Origin: Neopestalotiopsis rosae
Taxonomy: Eukaryota; Ascomycota; Sordariomycetes; Amphisphaeriales; Sporocadaceae
Assembly (NCBI GenBank): GCA_023078685.1
Contig: JALGAS010000001.1
Location: forward strand, 2,418,001-2,482,000
Reading direction: 5' to 3'
Length of the DNA stretch: 64,000 nucleotides
Position numbers and translations under genes: made by a program. Below the pieces are notes generated by a model. The model did no database searches, was not told the DNA's origin, and worked only from the letters and a program-made list of their open reading frames with translations. Position 1 is the first letter of the stretch. Every line of letters starts with the position of its first letter. Shown here one piece after another: positions 32,113 to 42,119 of the stretch.

Positions 32113-32862
32113 ATGCCGAGTCAGCCTTCTCGATTAGCTGCAAGCAAGGTCATTACCGAGGAATTACTGCATCATCTTGCTACGGATGTTGGAGGAAATA
32201 ATTGTGGTTGCGTCAAGGCCAAGCTAGAGGAATTTTGCTTTTATCATCTCTTCGCCGATGGATCTGTTTCGAGCACGCTTTTTGACCTCGCATTGAGGGT
32301 GAGGAAGGTTGTAGATCAATTCGAAGAATTTCTGGGCTGGGGCCTCGATACTTCCAGAATCATTATTCCGGGTCATGAAAGACCGGTCTGTCTAACAAAC
32401 ACAACTTTCGACGCCGTCATAGGCGCTGTCCGTAAGCGATGGCTGCGCGGTCTTTCCAAGTCGATATCGGTATGCAACAGCAGGTGTGGGCCAGAAGGAT
32501 GCCCGGACTGGGTCGTCCTATGTGCTTACCAGGATGCTCTGCGTACGCACCTGAAGGAATGGATCGATTCTGTCAGCTTTGTGGCAAGCCAGAGTATCAT
32601 GAAGAGCGAGCCTGGCGCGGAAATGGAACAGAGCGACACTCTCCTCTCATCGTTACCGGCAATCATCATATCCGATATATGGATGGTAGAGTTCTTGTCA
32701 ATAGTCTTCAAGAGCCCCAAGGTGGAGAGTCAGATGCAACTTCTTCGGCAAACTGTCGAAGAGTATCTTTCTGGCGGCAGCGAAGATGATCTGGGCTTGG
32801 CTGTTTTTGTGCCACATGACTGGGATCAGTGTTGCGTTTACTGGAGGAGCCACGGAAATTGA
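32113..32862 (+). CDS. Hypothetical protein, 249 aa
   Basis: Single exon, ATG at 32113 behind a TATA box. Several Cys pairs (NNCGCVKAK; CNSRCGPEGCPDW) and mixed alpha/beta composition. No domain recognised. It appears intact and of ordinary composition. Confidence 0.6.
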   Translation: MPSQPSRLAASKVITEELLHHLATDVGGNNCGCVKAKLEEFCFYHLFADGSVSSTLFDLALRVRKVVDQFEEFLGWGLDTSRIIIPGHERPVCLTNTTFDAVIGAVRKRWLRGLSKSISVCNSRCGPEGCPDWVVLCAYQDALRTHLKEWIDSVSFVASQSIMKSEPGAEMEQSDTLLSSLPAIIISDIWMVEFLSIVFKSPKVESQMQLLRQTVEEYLSGGSEDDLGLAVFVPHDWDQCCVYWRSHGN

Positions 32863-32979
32863 TTACATTGTCAAAATCGAAGTTGAGGCCGCGGCCATGT
32901 TTTTGATGCCTACAAATCTTAGATAGGGCGTATGGGGTGGTGTGACAGATTCGTCAGTATCAAGCGAATCCCCGCATGT

Positions 32980-33085
32980 TACTTGTGTACAACACGAAAC
33001 CTATCAGTGACAACGTTTGTCAATATATACCAACTAGATTGCAGAATTGAACAACAATCCAAAACTGTATCCTATAACCGCAAGC
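32980..33085 (+). pseudogene. Relic of an FTA2-like kinase gene
   Basis: TGTACAACACGAAACCTATCAGTGACAA... corresponds to 54419-54450 of the FTA2-like gene (TACAACAAAAAACCTATTAG). Further on, AGAATTGAACAACAATCC corresponds to 54580-54600. The segment between is deleted. Too short and broken to code. Confidence 0.5.
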
Positions 33086-33149
33086 ACTGTAATGCAATGG
33101 CGAAACGGAACCGGGGATTGCCTATAATTGAGCTGAGGGTCAGTCAAAT

Positions 33150-34130
33150 GGCTTCCAGCGTGCATGATCGATACAGTCCTGTGTGGTAGATAAATTTGTT
33201 TTGCTTCGGTCGAAAAAGCATGTGGTATGAATAGGGCTTCTCAAGCTAACCCGGGAACTATCATCGAAACACGGGTCAGTGCATGATTGTCGCTTTTGTT
33301 CCTTCCTCGTTGCGACAGTCATGTCCCAGTAGTTTGGTACTGTACACCAAAGGCGGGATTGTCAGGGGAGCTCCATGACATATGCGCAATTCCGGAACAG
33401 CACCCTTGTTGTCTGTAGGACGGAAAAGTATCCCAGAACAGTGCCCCATGACAGTGCTGTATCCTAGAACAGTATTCCAGAAGGGTATCTTAGCACAAAA
33501 CAGTATCCAGGGCACAGAACAGTAGCCCAGCATAGAAGAGTATCCTAGCACAGAACAGTGTCCCACCACAGAACAGTATCCAAGGCATAGAAGAATACCC
33601 CAACATCCCAAAATAGTATCTAAGTACAGAAGAGTATCCTAGCATCTTAGAAGGGTTACCCAGAACTGACAGGACAGAAGAATATCCTAGCGTCTATAGA
33701 ATTGATTGAGCTCAGCCTCATAGCCTCCAGCCTGGAATCAATGTGCTACACCGCTTTGTATTTGGAAAATATGCACCCGTTCATTTCAAGGTATGTATTT
33801 CAAGAAAGGGAAAAAAAAAAAAAAAAAAAGGGCTGGAACAGATGTGAGAAATCGACACGGTAGCCGACGGGATACTCTTTTGTCATGTTGATCCTGAAGT
33901 ACTCTTGTGCCTTTGGGTACTGTTCTGTGTTGGGCTACTTTTCCATGCTGGGCTACTCTTCTGTGTTTGAATACTGTTCTGTGGTTGGATACTGTTCTGT
34001 GGTTGGATACTGTTCTGTGGTTGGATACTGTTCTGTGGTTGGATACTGTTCTGTGGTTGGATACTGTTCTGTGGTTGGATACTCTTCTGCGATGGATTAC
34101 TCTTTTGTGCTGGGAACAAACAAAGATGTA
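33150..34130. repeat. Dispersed repeat R1 with 18-bp minisatellite arms
   Basis: The left flank (33165-33420) includes GGGGAGCTCCATGAC and CCCTTGTTGTCTGTAGG. The forward arm (33420-33680) has degenerate GTATCCCAGAACA-type units. A core with 19 A (about 33811-33829) follows. The reverse arm (33890-34110) includes six near-perfect copies of an 18-bp unit, GATACTGTTCTGTGGTTG. Confidence 0.8.
33973..34084 (+). repeat. 18-bp minisatellite, six near-perfect units
   Basis: Unit GATACTGTTCTGTGGTTG repeated head to tail, almost without variation. Confidence 0.92.
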
Positions 34131-34869
34131 GGCACGCTCGTTCCATCCCTGACTGCCCGTAACTTCTTAAATTAATAGCCAAGCTTTGCACCAGGGAGCT
34201 GCTTACATGTACTGATCAATTTCGTACCCGTTTTAGCATCAAAATGTCTTCTCTAGCGCCATGAGTTGGGCTGGGAACCACCGCAAGCCATGTTGGTGCA
34301 TACTTGACCTGCCTGGAATCAAGATCGTGTAGGGTCGCCCTGGAAAGCCGCTGCGTACACGCGCGAATCGGCGGTAAGCAGTATGGCATGGAACTGTCGC
34401 AAATTGACCAGGTCAGACGACGGACAAAACGATATCCTTCCATACCCTTGGATAAGGACAAACACGCGGCTGCAATTACAACTCCAGCCTAGTGCCAGAC
34501 CCAAGTCCGGCAGATCTTGGGACTCCACAAAAGAGAGAAAGCATCCTTTATCGAGCGGTCGGTATGCCTTTGGGCCATGCAATAGATGCCCGTACTGCGG
34601 TTCGACTCAGAAAGCGCAAGCGAGCGCGCACGCTTGACAGGACACGGAAATGACTTGAGACATTTTTGCATGCCAGCTTGCTTTGGACTTTGCCCCCACA
34701 TGCACTAGACCCAGACAGCCATGGTCGCTAACATGTTAGTGCTTTTGTCTACCTTTGTTTGCCTTTTTCTCCACACCTAGTGCAAGTCCGACTTTCCAGG
34801 CATGGGCAACAACCAAGAACCAACCTGTTCATCGCCTGGTCCTGGTGGAATGAATCATGACTCGTGTGA
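34131..34869. other. Gene-free stretch
   Basis: Only short, overlapping readings on both strands; none has protein-like features I can support. Confidence 0.4.
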
Positions 34870-35350
34870 TTTAATAACGACATCGTATTTGTTTACCGGT
34901 AATGCATCGGCTAGGTTAATGACACTCCGATCCATAATGCTACCAGCGAGGTCCGATACTGCAATTCCAGAACACATCTTGTATCGTGATGGCAGCTGTA
35001 CACCTGCAAGTTGTCTAATCGATATTGATATTATGCTTTTGCACAGCACTTTTACCGTGTACGATCGGTCTGTGTCGTAGAGGAATTCGTTCTGCCTCGT
35101 TCGAGAAAGAATGTGACATGAGTCAAGGTTCTTCCGTCAATGCTGGGGATATTCTGCAAGCACAGATCCGTCCACTGTTCTCGCATGTGCTGCTTTCTTG
35201 TTGCGATAGTTCACGTCCCGACAGTCTGGTACACTAAAGACAGGAACGTCAGGGGAGCTCCATGAAATTTATATAATTCCGGAAGAGAACCCTTGTGACG
35301 TACGGGGTCAGCCTGTGCCCAATATGGAAGGATATCCAGCAGCTACTTTA
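34870..35350. repeat. Dispersed repeat R2
   Basis: It aligns with 38310-38790 (ATGCATCGGCT; GATCGGTCTGTGT; CGTCCCGACAGT; GGGGAGCTCCATGA; AATTCCGGAA) and ends TATCCAGCAGCTACT. The minisatellite arm is almost gone here. Confidence 0.7.
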
Positions 35351-36530
35351 GCGTCTCCAGCCAAGTTCTACGTAACGATGTGATATCCGGCCTCCCCACT
35401 ATAGTTGAATTTTAGATTTTGGCTTGCGTAGTCGTCATCCCGAAGCTCAATGTTGGGATGGGTATAGGGGTAGAAATCGTTAGCCATTGACCGTCTCGAG
35501 GTCTTTTCAAGCCCATGCACACGCTCACGTGAAGTACTCTATGCATGGTAACAGTTCCGTACTTGCCGACATAACTAATCAGAGATTGCCTGTGATATTT
35601 ACGGTATCCTTGAAACTCACACCATTGAATCCCATACACAATGTGAAGCAAGACAGTTCGTGGCTGCTATGTGCTCTGCTCAACACACACAAAACTGTTT
35701 TAGTCACCCTACTCGGACTCTGCCTTTGTCTGAAAGTACCCTGGCACAATAATGTATTTTCATGCGCGATCCGTCGAATGAAGCCCCGAACGTGGCAATC
35801 AGACCCACGATGGAAATTTTATTTCCCTCGATGTGTCCTGCTTCAGAGTTCAGCTTCTACTAAAAGGTTCGAAAGCCGGCTCCGGATCTCAGGGACACTA
35901 AGTTAGAGCTATGCCGGGTCGACGGAAGCCCGCAGACCAGGCTTATGTGGGTCCTAACTCCGGCATCCGGGTGCGGAGCTCAAAACGGACGCTGTTAGCG
36001 GAGTGACGAAAGTAGACGGCTTTGTCTACTGTAGACAATTTGCAGTATGTCGATTAGAGACTTTGAAGGGATCTTTCAACTATTACTGCAGATCGGGGCT
36101 CGATTAAAGCAGCTGGATGGTATCGACATATTAATTCCCATAAATGTGATGAGATCAATTCCAGCTTCGTTCCATCGACAAAACCAAATTTAGTGCATGT
36201 TGCTGTACTTCTACGTGCATTCATTATGTATCTATTTTGTCTACTTTTGAACTCCAACTGAATCTGACATGGGGAGATCGATGATGACTCACCGTATCTC
36301 TTCTACTGTATGTATCATTGCAATCTGTCGAGTTTTCCAATATTTAATCAGCGTTCAAAAAAAAAAAAAATAGCAAACCGCAAATAATCAACTCAACGCT
36401 CTATACTCGTCAATTGACAAATGACCTATTAGTTTGCTCTTACGAGAGAAATTGTTCTCTATCTCGAAGTAACTCGCACCACGTGGAGTAGGGGCTTCAT
36501 CACGACTGTACGTATCCCCGGCAGCAGTTA
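35351..36530. other. Gene-free stretch
   Basis: Includes a GC-richer block at 35870-36020 (GGGTCGACGGAAGCCCGC) unlike its surroundings and not matched to a known RNA, and a 12-nt A run near 36358. Confidence 0.4.
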
Positions 36531-36548
36531 TTGCTCGATATACTATCG

Positions 36549-37884
36549 ATGTTTTGCGACTGGCTAACCGGTGGACGTACTTCAGCAGGCTCGATTGAAG
36601 AAAACATGCAACGCACATACACGACACAATCACTAAGACCTACGAGTGACTACTCCGTCTTCGATATAGCCTTCCTGCCCTCACATATCACCAAGCCCGC
36701 CGGGCTCTCCTTCGGGCAATACTTCCACTATCCTCCTGCGACTATTGCCGCAGTCTCTCAGTATCGGCCGTCATACACCAACTCTTCACACTCCTCATCC
36801 CAGAACACGTGGAGCACTACACAATGTCCGGGCAATTGCGACTTCTTCGAGTATGCCAGCGGCTCTTCATCGACAAATATAAACCTCGGGTTTCATACTA
36901 TCGGCAATCTGCCCCCATTATACCAAAGTCCAAGTCCTGAGCATTGGTCACCAGCTGTATCACAGCAGTACTTGTACCAAGAGGCAATATGGAGGAAGCC
37001 GGACCTCACTCATCTCAATCATCTACATGTGGAAAACCTCATGTCTTTGGACGAGACTCTCGATCAACAAATTGACGCTCCAATTATTACGATGAAAGGC
37101 TGCTCCTACAGTACTATAGAGCCCAAGTCGATGTCGCTCGAGGTTCCGCCCACGACGCCAGAGCTCATTAATTCGGTGGTACTGGATCGCAGCTTGTCCC
37201 CTGTATCCGATGAGCCGTACGGTAGCTGCTCAGATGTTGGCAAGGTCCCACGATCACCACACCCAGGCAAACGAGAAGATGACACTGGTCTAGGCGCAGG
37301 CGAAGCCAAGAGAGCTGACGGACCATGCGCACAGCTTATCTACCAGGCTCTAATGAGTCGAGAGGATCATGCTATGACAGTGCAGGAGATATACCAGTGG
37401 TTTCGAGAAAACACGGTCAAAACTGATCCAAAGCAAAAGGGCTGGCAGAATACGGTCCGGCATAACCTGAGTATGAATCAAGTACGTGAGCTCCGATATG
37501 GATGGATCCTTGGTCCCGATAGGAATTCTTATTACTGGAGAGAAAGCTATGCTGACAGCAAGAAAGGCTTTCATTAAACGTGAAACGGGAGATGCGACAC
37601 ATAGTGGTCCCATGACTGATGTCGAAACACAAAAGCTGCCAGCCGAATGGGTTTTGGCAGACTGGGCAGTGAGAGATGGCGTCCGAAGCACTTCTCGATA
37701 CCGGCCAAAAAAAGGTTCTGACCAAAACCCTAAAGATTCGCGTCGCTGCACTCGGGGTCGTTGGCCCGCAGCAAGATGGATATCCAGTCCTAGAAGAGGC
37801 TTAACAGCCAGCAGAGCCAGGACAGGGGGTAGGGAGAAAACGCACAGGATCCCCCTCCCTTCAATCATCGATGGTTCTTGGTAA
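36549..37884 (+). CDS. Forkhead transcription factor
   Basis: Exon 1 runs from 36549 (or the next ATG, 36606) to 37481. An 85-nt intron (37482-37566, GTACGT donor, GCTGAC branch) interrupts the DNA-binding domain, and exon 2 is 37567-37884, for 397-416 aa. The forkhead domain (from about residue 245 with the later start) reads CAQLIYQALMSREDHAMTVQ, EIYQWFREN, GWQNTVRHNLSMNQ, then across the splice AFIKRE... and WVLADWAVRDGVRSTSRYR. The key recognition helix (N.VRHNLS) is intact. The N-terminal 240 residues are Ser/Pro-rich and disordered, as in fungal regulators. Targets unknown. Confidence 0.88.
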
Positions 37885-38309
37885 TGTCTTTATTTTCGCA
37901 TCACTGCTCGGTATTTGGGAACGGGTACCTCTTGCCAAATGTGTCTCTTTCCAATCAAGCATACTTCTGTTCTTCCCCGTCGCTATCTGGCAGCTTTGAT
38001 ATAAGTCTCATGTTTGACATTGTATTCTATACTAAACGGTGGTCGATTCAGCTGAATATCGTGTCGTAGTGTACAGTAGATGAATTCAGAACAATGCGAT
38101 TCGTGAAGCAAATACTTAGTCCACCTCCAACATCAAGACAGTCTACCTCAAGAAAGCGAGGCATTGAGAAAATTGCATCTGCCTACATAACGGGCCAACA
38201 AAGAGACATTTCGCATAGATGAGACCCTTTCAGGCATTTGCAACGATCATATACCAATCTGTCTGTCTCCTAGTCTTGATGATATGACTCATGAATTATA
38301 TGTCTCTAT
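37885..38309. other. Intergenic
   Basis: No gene recognised downstream of the forkhead gene. Confidence 0.4.
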
Positions 38310-38920
38310 GACGATATCGTGTATGTTGCCCGCGATGCATCGGCTGCACCGGATACATTAATGAATGAAAACAGAGATCACAAAGCTACAAGCCAAGTCC
38401 GATATTGAGTTCCAAAAGCGTATCAAATGTTGTTATGGTACATAGCTGCGCACTTGTAAGTATGCAGCCGATGCGAAGCTCGTCCACAACACTTGTAGCA
38501 TGTATGATCGATCTTTGTGTTGCGGACAGACTCGATCTATTTTGTTTCATAGGAAATGTCGCATGAATAGAAGTTCTTCGGTGAATGCTGGAAGTGTTCC
38601 GGAGACACGGGTCCGGCAGAGATCCGGCACAGATCCGTTCTCTGTCCTCGCTTGTGTTATCTTCTCGTTCACATGGTTATGTCCCGACGGTTCGATACAC
38701 TAAAGGCAAGAATATTAGGGGAGCTCCACGACTTACCCACAATTCCGGAAAAGAATCCTTGTTGTCTGTAGCATAGAAGAGTATCCCGCCACAGAAGAGT
38801 ATTATAACACGAAACAATATCCTAACACAGAAGAGTAACACAACACAGAAGAGTAACACAACACAGAAGAGTAACACAACACAGAAGAGTACTAAGGCAC
38901 AAACGAGTATCCAAGCAGCT
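38310..38920. repeat. Dispersed repeat R3 with forward minisatellite arm
   Basis: Homologous to R1 and R2 over GATCGATC, CGTCCCGACGG-type, GGGGAGCTCCACGAC and CCTTGTTGTCTGTAG. An array of AACACAGAAGAGTAACAC-like units follows at 38770-38900 and then TATCCAAGCAGCTACT. Confidence 0.75.
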
Positions 38921-39576
38921 ACTATATGAAGGTCCGCCAGGATATGTAGAAGCTAAAGCTATAATCTTTCACCTGTACACGGCATATTTTCACATCGTAA
39001 TATCGACACGAAAGTGGCATTTTGGAGACTGTTATCATCCGCGTCGTTTCCATATTCATTGCAGCGCTTTCTGTAAAATGAGCGGGTTCGATCATCCCAA
39101 AGGGCTGAAGTGAATATCAAGAACGACATAGAATAAATTGTCTCCAAAGTTCCGGTATAGTCTTCCAGAATGATGTATGAAACTCAATTAGGCATACTTT
39201 GGGTTTCCTTACAATATGATCTCAGCCATGGTTTCATCCCAAGTACGTCCATATAAATCGAGTCAAGTTTTAAAGCTGCTTACATCGCAGCTATCGGCAT
39301 CCTGCTGACCGATTGGATTCTTGTGACAGATTCCGACAGACAAATATTTCTGCTTCGTTCCAATTCGAAGCCTCACCTCCGTGTCACCTGGTGGAAATAC
39401 TCTTGTACAGTAGTTACGGTTGTAAGTCTCGTAGCCGTCGTTGTAGCACAAATTCCCGAGCTGGTTCGAAAGGTCGGGTGCTGATCAATAGACAGGCTGC
39501 TGCAGACACACCAAGAAGACTATAGCGTCGCGAATGCGAATATACGACGGAGCTTCGCTGCCAGAAGTATATTCCG
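38921..39576. other. Gene-free stretch
   Basis: Nothing supported. Confidence 0.4.
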
Positions 39577-40188
39577 ATGGCTCGGCTGCGAAAAGTTCTT
39601 GTGCTGATTCGGAAGGGAATCCGTTGCAAAAGGAACCGTGCCCACCAACATCAACTTGGTCCACTTACTGAGGAGTTCGACTGCCGCGACGCCAGAGTGA
39701 CGAATGAAGAGCATCATTCCTCGATTATTCCGAGTCAAGATGATGAATGCATCATCTGCCAAAATTCATTTGGAACACCAAACCGTGAAGGAGAAGCGGA
39801 AACGCAGGTTTTTCTTCACTGCGGCCACAACTTCGGGAGCATTTGCATCCAAACCTGGTTTCAAGAATTGATCAATCGCCCTGATGAGTCCTCCTGGATA
39901 GCTCCGACATGTCCCATATGCCGAGACATAGCAAGACATCCACTTTGTGGCCATTTCGTCTTCGAGTGTCCTTGGATACCACAACACCACTGCTTGAATC
40001 AACCAAGTTCCCCCACCGCAGCAGTCACCATTGAGGTCCCGACCCAGAGATCTAGGAGGCGTCGTTGGTATCATCGAGCAAGAGACTATGAACATTATCA
40101 CGAAAAGAACCTACTATTGGCTGCCAATTGGAGAGCAGATGATATCGGGTATTGCACATCTTGTCTTCGTGCAGCAGGTAGCAAGTAG
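39577..40188 (+). CDS. RING-type zinc finger protein (probable E3 ubiquitin ligase)
   Basis: 203 aa, one exon, ATG at 39577. RING core: ECIICQNSFG (first CxxC, about residue 57), then HCGHNFGSICIQTWFQ, then CPICRD. An extra Cys/His run follows (HPLCGHFVFECPW), then a basic stretch (QRSRRRRWYHRAR) and a C-terminal CxxC (YCTSC). RING-H2 proteins pass ubiquitin from an E2 to substrates; the substrate is unknown. Confidence 0.82.
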   Translation: MARLRKVLVLIRKGIRCKRNRAHQHQLGPLTEEFDCRDARVTNEEHHSSIIPSQDDECIICQNSFGTPNREGEAETQVFLHCGHNFGSICIQTWFQELINRPDESSWIAPTCPICRDIARHPLCGHFVFECPWIPQHHCLNQPSSPTAAVTIEVPTQRSRRRRWYHRARDYEHYHEKNLLLAANWRADDIGYCTSCLRAAGSK

Positions 40189-42119
40189 ATGAATATCTGA
40201 CTTTGTACGTCTCAAGACTCCCTTGAAGTCAGCTCAGCGTGTCATGAAATATCTTTCAGGGCATATGAGGCTCAACGCGAAGCGTAAGAGTACTTTGCGA
40301 TGGATCGGGCGACTAAGCAAACTGGATAGAAAGCTCTTTGGAGAAGAAAAGCAAAAATAAACTATCTATTGGATCAGGTCATGTCTGCTAGACTGAAGGT
40401 TATTAGATCTCGGGATTTGAGCAGGTTGTATATACCATTAGGTCAATATTTTTGAATTATCTTTCCATTCCAAAAGCAAAAAGCGTTTGATGAAATTGTT
40501 TCTGCACAAGGATACGGATACTCCTATTCTTAATCCTAGTCAAAAGACGTCTCTGCCAGCATACCGCGCATAGCCAGCTGTGCTGGGTTTCGCAGACCGG
40601 CTGGACCTCGAGCTTTGCGTAGGAATGGGTGCTATTCAGAGTCAGGGCCGGTTTGGGTGGAGACCTTAACGAGCAGACGTACACTGAGAGGGGGCAAGTC
40701 GCCACTGTAAAGGATATCCAGAAAGTCTGCGCCATCGAACGTCCAGGTGTACATATGAGGACATGAAATTTTCATCAGCTGCTCCACATAAGATACCATA
40801 GACCGATACATCTCTTTCCTGCGGATAATGTCTGTCGTCGGTCGGTGTCGAAAGTCGAGAGCTGACTTGTCTTAGTGAACGCGAACATCTATCTCCCAAT
40901 TTCTATTACGAAAAGTAAATAGTTCCGGCTGAGGCACTTGGGGTGCATACTTAGCTTCACTAGGCCGAACATGGAAAGACGAATACTCAGAATTCGAAGA
41001 TCTGTCGGTAGAGATAGGAGGTGGTTGATCGCGCACAATATCTAGCGAGGTTCTTCTGTCAATTATAGAATTATAGAAAGGCATTCATTTAGCCTGGCCG
41101 GGCGAGTCGCAATTAATGCCAGCTGCACCGACTTTGCAGCTGCTTATTAGATCCAAAGGTTATTACTTAGCTAGCAGTTCTTTTACCCGGTGCCTAAAAG
41201 ATCGAAAAATGCCTTTAGGTTTAATATTACAAAAATACACCATTAATAGGAAGATAAATGTGTATAGGCGCGCTTGAGATACTGCGGGGGATGAAGCCCA
41301 GCCACGGCTGCCAGGTGGGAGCAAGTGCAAGCAGGACCATATACGGGGAAATACTGTCGCATTCAGCTGAGTCCGCTTTGTCACTTGGGAGGAACGGTTC
41401 AAAGACGGCTTGTTATCTTCGGATCAGGCTATCGCGCTTGGTATTCAGCTTATTCGGGATGCTCGATTGAATGTTGAGAACGAGGACTCTAGGATGTGCT
41501 TGTGGACCATCTCTATATGCATTATGGATCATTTCGTTGTTGGTGTTGGACGGCCACGTTCTCGAAATTCATTGGTAGACAGGGGTACTTCGCCAGCTCC
41601 AGCGAGCGTTTCGAGAACTGTCACATGACGCTCAGAGGCCCGTATTTCACACTCAAATGCGCAGAGTTCTGGATGGAAAAGCTATCCCACTACTAGCGTG
41701 ATGCAAGAGCTACAGGTTTTCGTGTCACAGGCTGTCGCGAAAACGGGCCACTTTCACCAGGTAGACATGTCCTGGGGTCGCTCGATTGGAAGCCGGATCG
41801 GTGACGATTGATGACTTTGAAGACGTCTGGTGGATGATTGAAAGATTGGAGCGAATTTTGGCCGTTCAAAAGCGGAGTTTGGCGGGAGCTGCCGAAGCTA
41901 GCCTATATAGGTATAGCCTTTGGTCGTTTCAATGCGGCCTCCCTATTTGCGGAGAAAGCGGGGTTTGGCACCGAGGAGACGAATCCACTTCCATGTCCAA
42001 TCATGGAGTGTTTGGCAAGTCTCGTCCCGTCAGAGTTCTAGTGACTGCCTCTGCGTATTCACCTTTACTAAGAGCAAGTGTTGTTTAGAGAAGAACCTCG
42101 TCGTCTATATGAAACGAAG
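40189..42119. other. Decayed or unresolved stretch
   Basis: Two zones have protein-like pieces in changing frames. One is minus-strand 41085-40650 (EYSSFHVRPSEAKYAPQVPQ; then MYTWTFDGADFLDILYSG in another frame). The other is plus-strand 41490-42050 (HMTLRGPYFTLKCAEFWMEK; LAYIGIAFGRFNAASLFAEK). No complete gene could be assembled, so these look like broken genes or unresolved multi-exon genes. Confidence 0.35.

Noticed and set aside
33883..34191. A protein made of repeated QPQNSI hexapeptides
   Set aside because: It is only the translation of the 18-bp minisatellite; no start context or other protein features.
35870..36020. GC-rich block as a tRNA or structured RNA gene
   Set aside because: No cloverleaf, box A/B or known RNA sequence could be found.
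40200..40330. Possible Copia-type polymerase end (AQRVMKYLSGHM)
   Set aside because: Too short, no catalytic motif, no other retroelement domain nearby.
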